In this document: in pieces, positions 8,020 through 17,460 of the stretch
How the letters are laid out: each line of letters opens with the position of its first letter
Numbering within the stretch: the first letter of the stretch is position 1
Assembly (NCBI GenBank): GCA_945877125.1
Contig: CAMCQT010000009.1
Location: 1-64,000 of the forward strand
Source of the DNA: Candidatus Brevifilum fermentans
Lineage (GTDB): Bacteria > Chloroflexota > Anaerolineae > Anaerolineales > Villigracilaceae
Reading direction: 5' to 3'
DNA: 64,000 nt
Notes under the pieces: model-generated
The model's database searches: none
The model's input: only the letters and a program-made list of their open reading frames with translations
What the model was told of the DNA's origin: nothing
Made by a program: the position numbers and the translations under genes

Positions 8020-9802
8020 GCAGGGGCAGGATAACCAGAAGAATAACGACAAGAAGAATGGTCAATGGAATGCCGACGCGGGCGTAGTCTCGGAAGGTGT
8101 ATCCGCCTGCGCCCATGACCATGACGTTGACGGAGTGCCCAAGCGGAGACATGAACGCCATGGATGAAGCCAGCGCCACTGCCATCGCCACGCTTCTCGG
8201 CTCCATGCCGACCTGTTGGGCGGTGGCAATTGCAATCGGGGCGATTACTGTCACAGCGGCCGCGCCGTTGATGACCTGCGTCAGCGCGACAGTTAATAGA
8301 ACAAATCCAGCCAATAAAACCAAATGACCCGCGCCGCCCAGCGACGAGAGAATTGCATCTGCAAATAGGGTTGATGCGCCTGTTTTGTTCAGCGCAACGC
8401 CCAGCGGAAGCATTCCGGCGACGAGGAATAAACTGCGCCAATCAATCGCGCGGTAGGCTTGATCCATGCTCAGGGTGCGGATCAAGACCATCGCCACCGC
8501 GCCGCTCAACATGATCTCCGCGATGTTGTCGGGGAACACCACAGCCAGCGCCAATGTGACAGCCATAATTAATGTGGTAAACCAGCCGCGGATTGTCATG
8601 CGCGTGGAGGGCGCGGATTCGGCAAGGAGGATCAAGCCGGGTTCTGTTCTCAACAAGGTCAGGCTTTTTTCTGAGCCTTGAAGCAGCAAGCCATCGCCAA
8701 ACTCAAGCGGCAGATCAGCCAGCCGCGTGCGGATGGAACGTCCACGGCGCCAGACGGCTAAAACCCTTGCGCCAAATTTCTGCCCAAAGCGCATGTCTTG
8801 CAGGGTTTGGTGCGCCAGGTGCGAGCGGGGCGCGATGGCGGCTTCGATCAACTTCATGTTGGGGGTCGAAAGATAATCCTGCTGCCATTCGCCGGAAGGG
8901 AGGATTTTCAAAATATCCATCAGCGGCGCGGGAAGACTGTCTTCGGGGCGGGCCATGATGAGCAGAATATCCTCACCTCTTAAGATGGTCCTGGCATCAA
9001 TCGGCAAGGTGGATCTTCCGCGGTGGATGGCGATTATGTTGAGATGATATTTTTCCCGCAAGCCGCTTTTTTCAAGTGCAGTGCCGTCCAGTCCGCCGTC
9101 TTTGCGAACTTCGGCCTTGACCAATCTTTCAGAGATTTGATAGGTGTTGAGCAAATTATTTGATTCGTCGCTCTCTTCGTGGCGTTGGGCTGGGGATTGG
9201 TCGGGCAATAATTTGCGCCCCCAAAAAACCATGTACAGGATTCCCGCCAAAGTGATCGGAAGTCCGATGGGCGCAAACTCTGTCAGCGTGAAACTTGCCA
9301 GTTTCGCATCGCGCAGCAATCCGCTGACGACGATGTTGGTAGTGGTTAATAAAGTTGCCATGCCGCCCAGAATGGTGCCAAATGCCAATGGCATGAGCAA
9401 TTTCGAGGGCGAGACCTTCGAGCGGCGCGCCATTCCAGAGAGCGCAGGGAATAACAAAGATGCGGCGGCTATGTTGTTCATAAAAAGGGAAAGAATCGCC
9501 GCGGCGCTCATCACGCCGAAGACCAATCGCCTTTCGCCTTTGCCAAATAATTTGATGATGAACAAACCCATGCGCTCGGTCAACCCTGAGCGGCGCAGTC
9601 CTTCGGCAAGGATAAATGCGGATAACATGACAATGACCGCCGAACGGCTGAAGCCTGAAAATGTTTCCTGCGGCGTGAGAATTCCGCTCAACCCGAGGCT
9701 GAGCAATAACATCAACGCGACAAGGTCTGCGCGCAAGAGATTACTCACGAGCAGAAGTGCGGCAATCCCTAGAAATAGAAACGTTAATCCAATTTGTGAC
9801 AT
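8003..9802 (-). CDS. SLC13/DASS-type permease with TrkA-C domains
   Basis: This is a predicted inner-membrane transporter of 599 residues. It has hydrophobic helices in two blocks, about residues 3-195 and 405-599. Between them is a soluble region (about 205-400) with two TrkA-C (RCK_C)-like domains, each with a hydrophobic pattern ending in a GD(G/I)LL-type strand. This layout is typical of the SLC13-like family that includes sulfate, dicarboxylate and unknown-anion carriers; the substrate cannot be told from sequence. The ATG at 9802 lacks a strong ribosome binding site. It is transcribed toward aroQ and overlaps it at the 3' end, with no obvious terminator between them. Confidence 0.85.
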   Translation of the reverse strand: MSQIGLTFLFLGIAALLLVSNLLRADLVALMLLLSLGLSGILTPQETFSGFSRSAVIVMLSAFILAEGLRRSGLTERMGLFIIKLFGKGERRLVFGVMSAAAILSLFMNNIAAASLLFPALSGMARRSKVSPSKLLMPLAFGTILGGMATLLTTTNIVVSGLLRDAKLASFTLTEFAPIGLPITLAGILYMVFWGRKLLPDQSPAQRHEESDESNNLLNTYQISERLVKAEVRKDGGLDGTALEKSGLREKYHLNIIAIHRGRSTLPIDARTILRGEDILLIMARPEDSLPAPLMDILKILPSGEWQQDYLSTPNMKLIEAAIAPRSHLAHQTLQDMRFGQKFGARVLAVWRRGRSIRTRLADLPLEFGDGLLLQGSEKSLTLLRTEPGLILLAESAPSTRMTIRGWFTTLIMAVTLALAVVFPDNIAEIMLSGAVAMVLIRTLSMDQAYRAIDWRSLFLVAGMLPLGVALNKTGASTLFADAILSSLGGAGHLVLLAGFVLLTVALTQVINGAAAVTVIAPIAIATAQQVGMEPRSVAMAVALASSMAFMSPLGHSVNVMVMGAGGYTFRDYARVGIPLTILLVVILLVILPLLMPIG

Positions 9803-10038
9803 TTGATCATTAAATGGCTTTCACCGACCTGAATAAGCCAACCTCATTGAAATCTGACTTTTTATGGATTCGGATATAATCATTTTACATTAGACTTTAT
9901 CGGCAATGGGAAATACTGCAATTTTTATCCACAGATTGCATCGATTCACGCAGATTTTTCTGCAAAAATTTTAATCTGTGAAATCTGCATCATCTGTGGA
10001 TTATTTCATTTTACTTCAGGCATAGATCAGGGAAAATA
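9803..10038. other. Divergent intergenic region with palindromic repeat
   Basis: This gap separates the divergent permease and esterase genes. TATAAT at 9875-9880 could be a -10 box toward the esterase, but no matching -35 box is clear. Bases 9927-10001 form an inverted repeat with ATCCACAGATT at one end and its complement at the other, plus internal GCAGATTT/AAATCTGC arms. No gene is seen here. Confidence 0.5.
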
Positions 10039-10821
10039 ATGTCAAACATCATTCCAACCACTGAACCATTTTTTCTTCAAGGAAATAGAACAGGTATTTT
10101 GCTCATTCACGGTTTCACGGGCACGCCCAAGGAAATGCGTTGGATGGGGGAATACCTCAATCGTGAACTTGGGGTCACCTGCCTTGGCGTGCGTCTGACA
10201 GGACACGCCACGCGCCCCAAAGATATGATCCGCTCGCGCTGGTCTGATTGGACAGCTTCTGTCGAAGACGGCTACAACCTCTTGCGCGGCGCGACTGACA
10301 ATATTTATCTCGTTGGGCTTTCGATGGGTGGAGCATTGTCTTTGCTGATGTCTACGCGGTTTGAGCCGCGTGTGAAAGGCGTGGTGGCAATGTCTGCGCC
10401 GTACGAGATGAAAGAGGAACGCCCCGCGTGGCAGATTCGACTTTTCAGTTATTTCAAAACGTATATTCGAAAAGACAAAGGCGAACCCGGCACCGGCTGG
10501 TTTGATAAGGACGCCTTCAAGGAGCATATTTCATACCCGTTGAACCCGATCCGTTCGGCGGCGGAGTTGGAAATTTTGCTCGAAAAAATGCGCGCGGCTT
10601 TGCCGAAAGTGACCGTGCCCGTTTGCCTGATCCACTCCAAAGATGACGATTATGTTTTGCCTGAAAATATGGAACACATTTACGCGGGGCTGGTAAATGC
10701 CTCAGACAAGACCAAACTATATGTAACAGGATCAGGCCATGTCGTTACGCGGGATGCGGCTCGTCATCAAGTATTTGAAATGGCGCGGGATTTTATTCAG
10801 CGGATTGAAAACCAATCTTGA
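10039..10821 (+). CDS. Alpha/beta hydrolase (carboxylesterase / monoglyceride-lipase-like)
   Basis: This is a predicted cytosolic serine hydrolase of 260 residues with no signal peptide. It shows the oxyanion-hole motif LLIHGFTGTP (about residues 21-30), the nucleophile elbow GLSMGG, an acid segment HSKDDDYVLP and the catalytic histidine in GSGHVVTRD. The pattern matches the Est/monoacylglycerol lipase group that acts on short or medium acyl esters. The start ATG at 10039 follows GGGAAAA. Its 3' end abuts a REP-like palindrome, after which an MFS gene follows in the same direction. Confidence 0.88.
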   Translation: MSNIIPTTEPFFLQGNRTGILLIHGFTGTPKEMRWMGEYLNRELGVTCLGVRLTGHATRPKDMIRSRWSDWTASVEDGYNLLRGATDNIYLVGLSMGGALSLLMSTRFEPRVKGVVAMSAPYEMKEERPAWQIRLFSYFKTYIRKDKGEPGTGWFDKDAFKEHISYPLNPIRSAAELEILLEKMRAALPKVTVPVCLIHSKDDDYVLPENMEHIYAGLVNASDKTKLYVTGSGHVVTRDAARHQVFEMARDFIQRIENQS

Positions 10822-10913
10822 TGTCATTGCGAAACGCCGCTCTTGTACTTTGGCGGTGAAGCAATCTCAATCTTGTTGAGATTGCTTCGGGAGGAGCGTC
10901 CTCGCAATGACAT
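10821..10913. repeat. REP-like palindrome, copy 3
   Basis: This copy lies between the esterase and the MFS transporter gene. It begins ATGTCATTGCGA and ends CTCGCAATGACAT, with GAAGCAATCTC and GAGATTGCTTC inside. Confidence 0.88.
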
Positions 10914-10930
10914 ATAAATGTGAGGAAATT

Positions 10931-12076
10931 TTGAATCGAAATATTTTGTTCATTTCCGTCGCCTTGTTTCTTTGGGGCATGGGCGAGGGAATGTTTTTCA
11001 ACTTTGTGCCGATCCGCCTTGAGACTGAATTTCTGCTGACCAAACAGCAAATTGGATTTGCGCTGGGTGCGTTTGGATTTTTCATGGCGATTACGCATAT
11101 CCCAGGCGGACATCTTGCGGATCGGATCGGACGCCGCCCGCTGTTGGTTGCGGCGTGGTCCCTGGGCATTATCTCCACTTTGACAATGGGACTCGCCAAA
11201 AGCCTGCCAATTTATTTGGTGGGTTTATTTTTGTACGGCGTGACCGCGTTCGTGGCTTCGCCGCTCAGTAGTTATGTAACCGCCGCGCGCGGCAAATGGG
11301 AGGTGGGCACTGCGCTCTCGTTGACCAGTGCAACCTACAGCCTTGGCATGGCGCTGGGCCCCGTGTCTGGCGGCTGGATTGCGGAACAACACGGAATGAA
11401 CTCAAGTTATCTGGTTGCGTTTGGGATTTTTGTGGTTTCCACTGTTTTTATGTTTCTCATTGAACCACAGCCGATTGATAAACACGACCCTGCCGCGCCT
11501 CCGCTTAGCTTGTGGAACAACGCGCGTTTCATCAGTTTTGTGATGGTGTTTGCGTTTGCCATCTTTGCCATGTATCTTTCACAGCCGTTGACGCCGAACT
11601 TCCTGAAAGGCGTGCGCCACCTGACTCTGACCCAAACGGGCTGGGTATTTTCCGCGGGTGCTTTGGGAAATTCCCTGTTGGCATTTACATTCAGCCGCGT
11701 CAAACCGCGTTATGGATTTTTGGCGGCGCAATTTTTGGTTGCCTTGTTTGCAGTTCTGATCTGGCAGGGAACAGGGTTGCCCATCTTTATGCTTGGCTAC
11801 TTCCTGCTCGGCGGCTTTCGCGCGGCGCGCCCGATGGCCATGGCGCAGGCACGCGGACTGGTTCACAACTCACAAATGGGTCTGGCGTACGGGACGATGG
11901 AAACGGTCAGTTCGGCTATTTTTATTGTTGCGCCGCCCATCGCAGGTTTTATTTTTGAACGCGACCCATTTCTGATTTACCCGTGGGCGGTTGGATTAAT
12001 TTTTGTTTCGCTTCTCGTTAGTTATTTTTTATCCCCTCAAAAAAACGATCCATCAAACCTTGAACCTGTAACCTGA
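10931..12076 (+). CDS. MFS transporter
   Basis: This is a predicted 12-helix major facilitator superfamily protein of about 381 residues. The loop between helices 2 and 3 has the family signature GGHLADRIGRRP. I place the start at TTG 10931, preceded by GAGGA at 10922-10926; the in-frame ATG at 10907 lies inside the upstream REP-like palindrome and is less likely. The sequence resembles drug or sugar efflux members, but the substrate cannot be read from it. The next gene follows after 18 bases. Confidence 0.85.
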   Translation: MNRNILFISVALFLWGMGEGMFFNFVPIRLETEFLLTKQQIGFALGAFGFFMAITHIPGGHLADRIGRRPLLVAAWSLGIISTLTMGLAKSLPIYLVGLFLYGVTAFVASPLSSYVTAARGKWEVGTALSLTSATYSLGMALGPVSGGWIAEQHGMNSSYLVAFGIFVVSTVFMFLIEPQPIDKHDPAAPPLSLWNNARFISFVMVFAFAIFAMYLSQPLTPNFLKGVRHLTLTQTGWVFSAGALGNSLLAFTFSRVKPRYGFLAAQFLVALFAVLIWQGTGLPIFMLGYFLLGGFRAARPMAMAQARGLVHNSQMGLAYGTMETVSSAIFIVAPPIAGFIFERDPFLIYPWAVGLIFVSLLVSYFLSPQKNDPSNLEPVT

Positions 12077-12094
12077 AAACAAAAGGAAAATTTC

Positions 12095-12739
12095 ATGCTC
12101 GAAATTATCTCTTTCACACTTGGACCCGTGCAAACCAATGCTTATCTGGTGGCTGACCCTGAAACCAAAGAAGCCGCTGTCATTGACCCATCTTGGGATG
12201 GGCTTGTCATCCTCAAAGCCGCACAAGATCGCGGCTGGCGCATTGGACATCTTTGGTACACTCACGCGCACTTCGATCATATTGGCGGTGCGGGCGCAAT
12301 TGCCGATGCACTGAATCCGCTTCCGCTTGTGGCTCTTCATCCCGATGACCATGTCCTCTGGCGCGCGGGCGGCGGCGGCGCAAAATTCGGCTTTGAGATT
12401 GACCCAGGTCCCGAACCGACCATCGATTTTGAGCAGGGGCAAATTCTCAGACTTGGCTCGAATGAATTTGAAGTGCGTTACACACCCGGACATACAAAAG
12501 GTCATTGTGTGTTTTATGTCGCCAAAGAAAATGTCTGCTTCTGCGGCGACCTGATCTTCAACGGCAGTGTGGGGCGCACTGACCTGCCCGGCGGTGATTG
12601 GGCAACGCTGGAAAATAGCATCCGCACACAAATATTCACCATGCCCGATGAAACGCGGTTGTTTTCAGGTCACGGACAGGAAACAACAGTGGGGGAGGAG
12701 AAAATATATAATCCGTTTGTAGGCGAACGAAGTTTGTGA
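12095..12739 (+). CDS. Metallo-beta-lactamase-fold hydrolase (glyoxalase II-like)
   Basis: This 214-residue cytosolic protein has the metal-binding pattern THAHFDHIGG (about residues 57-66), TPGHTKGH, FCGDLIF and a late SGHG. This matches the hydroxyacylglutathione-hydrolase-like branch, which hydrolyses thioesters. The exact substrate is unknown, since many such proteins are generalists. The ATG follows AAAAGGAAAA. It is probably cotranscribed with the MFS gene. Confidence 0.88.
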   Translation: MLEIISFTLGPVQTNAYLVADPETKEAAVIDPSWDGLVILKAAQDRGWRIGHLWYTHAHFDHIGGAGAIADALNPLPLVALHPDDHVLWRAGGGGAKFGFEIDPGPEPTIDFEQGQILRLGSNEFEVRYTPGHTKGHCVFYVAKENVCFCGDLIFNGSVGRTDLPGGDWATLENSIRTQIFTMPDETRLFSGHGQETTVGEEKIYNPFVGERSL

Positions 12740-12975
12740 ACTATAAAATCAAGTCTCATGTGTAAAGAGTTTGCAAACTGCAATATTTAGTGCGACGAAA
12801 GAGCGAAAATCTTAACGCGAATTTTGCGAATGAAGCGAAAAAATTCGCGCCATTCGCAAAATTTGCGTAATTCGCGTTAAAAGGGTTTGAGAGTCTACAC
12901 ATAAGCCAAAATCAATCAAAAACAGGATGGCTGATGTCATCCTGTTTTTGATTCTGCGTGATATGTGGGGGTGGG
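12740..12975. other. Intergenic region with palindromes
   Basis: This gap between convergent genes holds an inverted repeat at 12812-12880, in which TTAACGCGAATT arms face each other and ATTTTGCGAAT arms lie inside, followed by a bidirectional terminator. No gene is seen. Confidence 0.6.
12914..12953. terminator. Bidirectional intrinsic terminator
   Basis: AATCAAAAACAGGATG and its exact complement flank a short loop. A-rich and T-rich arms make it work in both directions, closing the metallo-hydrolase transcript (+) and the signalling operon (-). Confidence 0.85.
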
Positions 12976-13359
12976 CTATTTTTGCGGAGATGGCACAAAG
13001 GCTTCCACACGCGCCCACAACTCGCGGATATTGATCGGCTTGGACATGTAAACATCACAACCGGCACTGAGCGCTTTTTCGGCATCGCCTTTCAATGCGT
13101 TGGCAGTGACGGCAATAATCGGAACGTACACCAGGGCATGTTTGCTGCTGCTGCGTATTTTGCGCGCCACCTCGTACCCGTCAATATCGGGCAGGTTGAT
13201 GTCGAGCAGAATCAAATCCACTTCTTCGTTTTCTGCAACTGAAACGCCGTCAAGACCAGTCATGGCTTGTAATAATTTATAGCCGCGCGCTTCGAGGGCG
13301 CGCTTGACGAGCATCATATTATCTGGATTATCTTCAATGTATAAAATATTGCATCCCAT
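12976..13359 (-). CDS. Stand-alone response-regulator receiver (CheY-like)
   Basis: This 127-residue protein is a single receiver domain with no output domain. The acidic pair is E9-D10, the phospho-acceptor is D53 in LLDINLP, the switch residue is T85 and the conserved lysine is K107 in SKP, so phosphorylation should work. The ATG at 13359 follows AGGAGAT. It is the last gene of a tight operon and lies 12 bases after the PLP-enzyme/receiver fusion. It probably takes phosphoryl groups from the histidine kinase of this operon (15035-17434) or acts as a phosphate sink. Confidence 0.93.
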   Translation of the reverse strand: MGCNILYIEDNPDNMMLVKRALEARGYKLLQAMTGLDGVSVAENEEVDLILLDINLPDIDGYEVARKIRSSSKHALVYVPIIAVTANALKGDAEKALSAGCDVYMSKPINIRELWARVEAFVPSPQK

Positions 13360-13371
13360 AATTTATCTCCT

Positions 13372-15015
13372 CTAGGCTCCATTCTTGTCTTCGATGACAT
13401 TGATCACTTTGTCTACGAATTTGCGCGTTGGCAATGAGCCTTTTTGGTATAAAGCTTCAATACGTCCATTAAGTCGGTTGCGTTCTTCAACGGTGATGTC
13501 TTTTGCGCTGACGACCACAATTGGAATATCCTTCGTGCGCGGGTCAAGTTTGAGTTCTTCCACAAAGCCGAACCCGTCAATGCCGGGCATGGTCAAATCG
13601 CTGACGATTAAATCAGGCAGGTATTGGCGCGCCATAGCCAGTCCTTCCCAGCCATCTTTGGCATGGTGGACGCGATAGGCTTTTTTGCCTTCAAGCAGGC
13701 GGCGGATGAGCAGAGCGTCGTCGGCGTTGTCGTCAACAAGCAGAACGGTAGTTACTTTTTCGTCGAGGTTTTCGAGCGCGGCTTGCAGACCTTCCTGCGG
13801 GGCAGGGGATTGGTCTTTGCTCAAATGCACATCCACAGCCCATTGATCGCCGAGGACATGTTTTTCAACTGGGAAGGTGTGTCCCGTGCAGTTGATTACC
13901 ACAGTCTCTTCCTTGCTGATCGTGCCGGCTTTCAACATTTTTTCAAAACCTGCAAAGGCAACTGCGGTGGCGGGTTCTACAGCCATTCCTTCGCTTTTGG
14001 CGAGAGAACGCATGGCATCAAAGGCTTCTGCATCGGTCACAGATTCCATTGTGCCGCCGTGCTTTTGGAGAATATTCCAAAGATAGGTGTACGATTTTCC
14101 CGGGTCGCCGGTGGAGAGGATAATAATGCGCGTATCGGGGATGACAGGCTCGGCGGTATCTTTACCGGCTTTGAAGGCTTGCACCATCGGCGAACAGCCT
14201 TCTGCCTGAATAATGGCAATCTTGGGGATGCGGTTTATCAGCCCCATGTCAAACATTTCCTTGAAGCCCTGATACACGCCCAGCGGACCCATTCCGCCGC
14301 TCACAGCTTGAACATACCAATCGGGAGCCTGCCAGCCAAGTTGTTCCACGATCTCGTACGCGATGGTTTTCATCGACTCACGCGAAGGGATGGAGCTTGC
14401 GCCGCGGTCTAAAAGCAAATGTTTGCGTTGAGCAAATTGACTTGCGATCTGTTTTGTCTGATCGTAATTGCCGCTGACTCGGATGACTTCGGCGCCGAAG
14501 AGCGCGGCTTCTCGCAACTTTTCCTGCGGAACGAGGCTGGTCATAAAAACCCAAAGTTTGATCCCACCCCGGGCACAAGCCGCCGCATACGCCACTGCCG
14601 CGTTGCCTGTGGATGCGATCACAGCCTCACGTACGCCGCCTTCGTTCATCGCAGCAACCGCAACCGCGGCCTGGCGGTCTTTGAAGGAAGATGTCGGGCC
14701 GTAGCGCTCGTCCTTGAAGTAAACACGATCATGTCCCAGTTTGGGCGCGAACCGCTGCGACAGCCAAAGCGGAGTCCCGCCAGCGGGGTACAAATCCAAG
14801 GCGGCAGGATTGCTCAGCGGTAAGACATCCTGATAGCGCCATAAATTGGTGGGACGACCCGGCAATCCGCGCAGAATATCACGCTTGAAGGTTTCGTAAT
14901 CGTAGCTTGCTTCCAGCCATTGTGATTCGCATTTTTTGCAAATGGCGGGCACGAATGGCTCGTAGGGTTGTTGGTTGCCGCAGATGGCACATTGCAGGAA
15001 TTTTGGCTTTGCCAT
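13372..15015 (-). CDS. Threonine-synthase-like PLP enzyme fused to a receiver domain
   Basis: This 547-residue protein has three parts. Residues 9-29 are a four-cysteine zinc ribbon (C9, C12, C26, C29). Residues about 55-395 are a fold-type II PLP enzyme of the threonine synthase group, with the Schiff-base lysine K112 in TSSFKDR, the phosphate-binding ASTGNAAVAYA and SGGMGPLGVYQG. After a Q/P/E-rich linker (about 400-420), residues 421-547 are a complete receiver domain with D428/D429, the phospho-acceptor D473 in SDLTMPG, S503 and K525. All key residues of both halves are present. Threonine synthase converts O-phosphohomoserine to threonine, but this branch could act on another substrate. 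It lies 19 bases downstream of a histidine kinase, which suggests direct phospho-control of the enzyme. The fusion is unusual. Confidence 0.92.
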   Translation of the reverse strand: MAKPKFLQCAICGNQQPYEPFVPAICKKCESQWLEASYDYETFKRDILRGLPGRPTNLWRYQDVLPLSNPAALDLYPAGGTPLWLSQRFAPKLGHDRVYFKDERYGPTSSFKDRQAAVAVAAMNEGGVREAVIASTGNAAVAYAAACARGGIKLWVFMTSLVPQEKLREAALFGAEVIRVSGNYDQTKQIASQFAQRKHLLLDRGASSIPSRESMKTIAYEIVEQLGWQAPDWYVQAVSGGMGPLGVYQGFKEMFDMGLINRIPKIAIIQAEGCSPMVQAFKAGKDTAEPVIPDTRIIILSTGDPGKSYTYLWNILQKHGGTMESVTDAEAFDAMRSLAKSEGMAVEPATAVAFAGFEKMLKAGTISKEETVVINCTGHTFPVEKHVLGDQWAVDVHLSKDQSPAPQEGLQAALENLDEKVTTVLLVDDNADDALLIRRLLEGKKAYRVHHAKDGWEGLAMARQYLPDLIVSDLTMPGIDGFGFVEELKLDPRTKDIPIVVVSAKDITVEERNRLNGRIEALYQKGSLPTRKFVDKVINVIEDKNGA

Positions 15016-15034
15016 GATGTTATTTTACCTTCGG

Positions 15035-17434
15035 TTATTCTTCGATATTGGCTTCGATGGGCAGGAAAACGTAGAAGGTGGAGCCATCGCCATCTATGCC
15101 GGTACTTTCAGCCCAAAGGCGTCCGCCGTGCATTTGGATCAGGCGGCGGCTGATGGGCAAGCCCAAGCCTGTGCCGCCGGCTTTGCGGGTGGTGGTGGTA
15201 TCCACTTGTGTGAATTCCTGGAAGACCGATTCGAGCAGTTCCATTGGAATACCGATGCCGGTGTCTTTGACGCTGATGAGCACGTTGTTCGCTTCGCGCA
15301 CTACGCGGATGGCGATCTTGCCTTTCTCGGTAAATTTGATGGCGTTGTTGATCAGGTTGATCATCACCTGGCGCAGGCGGATTTTATCAGCATTGATCTC
15401 CACTTCATGATCTGAATCAGGTTCGATGAAGAGCGCAAGATTCTTTTCACTTGCCATGGTTGATGTAATGCTGGTTACTTCTTCGATAATCTCCTGCAAG
15501 TTGAACTTCTCGACGTTGAGATTCATTTTACCTGATTCGATCTTTGCCATATCCAGCACGTCGTTGATCAAATGCAGAAGGTGCTGTCCATTTTTGTAGA
15601 TCAACCCCAGGTCGTTGTTCATGTTTTCTGTGAGCGGACCATCCAGCCCTTCAAGGATTACATCTGCAAAGCCGAGGATGGAGTTAAGCGGCGTGCGTAG
15701 TTCATGCGACATGTTGGCAAGGAAGGATGATTTTAGGCGATCCAACTCGCGCAGTTGAGTTACCGTTGCTGTTTGCTCCACGTACAAGCGGGCATTTTGC
15801 AGCGCCACAGCCACTTGCAGGGCAAGGGTGGTGTAGATGTTGGCATCATCTTGCGAGAAGTATCCAATTTTATCTGACTGAACATCGAACACGCCGATGA
15901 CTTTATCGCCAGAGATCATGGGCACGGCCATTTCTGCGCGGGTGTCTGGCAGGTAGGAGTTGGTGAGAAAGTCTGGTTCTTTCCGTACATCATTGACGAT
16001 CTGAGCAGTGCGTTCGCGGGTAGCGCGTGCCACGAGCGATTTTTCTGCATTGATTTCAATGGAATGTCCAGACATCACCATTTGTTTGCCAATATCGCCT
16101 GCGCCTGAAGCCAGCAATAATGTGCTCCACGATTCATCCACAAGGTAGATATGCGCGTGATAAAGGTTGAAGCGTTCTTTTGTCAGATTCACCACAGACT
16201 GGAGCAATTCATCAGGATCCAGCGTGGTGGATGCGGTTGTGCTGACGACGGCCACCGTTTCCAATTCACGGGCGCGTCTTTCATTCAACTCAAAAAGGCG
16301 CAGGTTTTCGATACGATTACTGACTTGTTCAACGATGTCGTTGGCTAGTTCAAGCGTTTCGGGTGAAATATCCTTCAAACCTGTCACAATCATTTGACCA
16401 ATGATCTCACCGCGCACCATAAGCGGCTGCTCAAAGGATATATCCTGAGGGGTTTGTGTGCTTCTAAAGGGCGTCACCCGTATTGAGTCATAAGCAAAGC
16501 TCAACTTATTGGATTTTTGAGTGGTGTACGCTTGCCAGTTTTCGTGTGTCAGGCGGCGGGTGGCTTCTTCGGCATTGGCTTGGGCGCGTGAGGCATCTGC
16601 CAGCAGACGTAGATTTTCCACTTGTTGCGAAACTTGGCGCGCAACGGCCGAGACCATTTCCTTGTCTTCTTCAGTCAACGGGCGGTCAGGGTTTGCTTTC
16701 AAAAAGAGATTGCCAACCTGTTCATCGAGCACGTTGACCGTCTCTTGAAAGTCAAGTTCATCAGGGGCTGATCCGCCAATGGGCGCAACAGACGTCTGAT
16801 CATACATATAACCAATGCGTTCGCTGTTGCGAATACCATCCATAAAGGATTCCCAGTTTTGGTGGGTGAATTGACGGTTGGCGGCTTGTGCATCGGCGCG
16901 TGCGCGTTCGGTTGCGGCAAGCAGACGCAGGTTTTGAATTTGCAGTGAGGCTTGTTGTGCGACTGCGTTTGCCAAAAGGGTTTCATCTGCGGTCCATGTG
17001 CGCTCTGAGTTTGGCTCAACCTGCATTTCTCCGATGGTCTCGCCGCTTGCGGTTAATGGAGCTGTGATGACATTCTCTAATTTCTCTGCAAAGGCAGGGG
17101 TGTTGCTCTTTTGAATCGGCAACACTTTATCACTGCTAAAGGCGTAGCCAACCTCTTCCTTTTCGTAAATAATGGCAGGGGCGTAGCTCGCTTTTGCAGA
17201 GGCGGCGCGTTGGTCACTTTCTTTTATTTGCGCTTCCAACTCACGGATGCGTAAGAGTAATGCGTGTACCTCACGGCTTACCGTTGGAGGCGTTTCGTTC
17301 TCAGCGGGCTGAGCCAACTCTTTTTCCGCAGATGTATTCTCGCCATCTTTGAGCGGTTCGCGAAGCGAGGCGATCTGCTCCAGATCGGAAAAGAGTCTTT
17401 CAACCCGTTTTTTTGATTTTTCATCGGGGGGCAT
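15035..17434 (-). CDS. Soluble multi-GAF histidine kinase
   Basis: This is a predicted cytosolic sensor kinase of 799 residues without membrane helices. Residues 1-85 are charged and partly coiled coil. Then come two clear W-x-x-Y modules (starting near 187 and 294) and a partial one before them. A typical GAF domain lies at about 400-545. The HisKA domain has H577 in SHELRTPL, and HATPase_c has INLINNAIKF, VKDTGIGIP and GGTGLGLPIS. All catalytic boxes are complete. The ATG at 17434 follows AGGAG. It sits 26 bases after the PAS/GAF hub and 19 bases before the PLP-receiver gene, so it is the obvious phosphodonor for both receivers downstream. Confidence 0.92.
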   Translation of the reverse strand: MPPDEKSKKRVERLFSDLEQIASLREPLKDGENTSAEKELAQPAENETPPTVSREVHALLLRIRELEAQIKESDQRAASAKASYAPAIIYEKEEVGYAFSSDKVLPIQKSNTPAFAEKLENVITAPLTASGETIGEMQVEPNSERTWTADETLLANAVAQQASLQIQNLRLLAATERARADAQAANRQFTHQNWESFMDGIRNSERIGYMYDQTSVAPIGGSAPDELDFQETVNVLDEQVGNLFLKANPDRPLTEEDKEMVSAVARQVSQQVENLRLLADASRAQANAEEATRRLTHENWQAYTTQKSNKLSFAYDSIRVTPFRSTQTPQDISFEQPLMVRGEIIGQMIVTGLKDISPETLELANDIVEQVSNRIENLRLFELNERRARELETVAVVSTTASTTLDPDELLQSVVNLTKERFNLYHAHIYLVDESWSTLLLASGAGDIGKQMVMSGHSIEINAEKSLVARATRERTAQIVNDVRKEPDFLTNSYLPDTRAEMAVPMISGDKVIGVFDVQSDKIGYFSQDDANIYTTLALQVAVALQNARLYVEQTATVTQLRELDRLKSSFLANMSHELRTPLNSILGFADVILEGLDGPLTENMNNDLGLIYKNGQHLLHLINDVLDMAKIESGKMNLNVEKFNLQEIIEEVTSITSTMASEKNLALFIEPDSDHEVEINADKIRLRQVMINLINNAIKFTEKGKIAIRVVREANNVLISVKDTGIGIPMELLESVFQEFTQVDTTTTRKAGGTGLGLPISRRLIQMHGGRLWAESTGIDGDGSTFYVFLPIEANIEE

Positions 17435-17460
17435 GGAATACGTCTCCTGAGCCTGCGCCG

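Noticed and set aside
10907-10930. ATG 10907 as the MFS transporter start
   Set aside because: It lies in the end of a REP-like palindrome without a ribosome binding site, while TTG 10931 has GAGGA at good spacing.
13624-14412. A 262-codon + strand open frame under the PLP-receiver gene
   Set aside because: It is antisense to conserved PLP-enzyme and receiver motifs and has no ribosome binding site.
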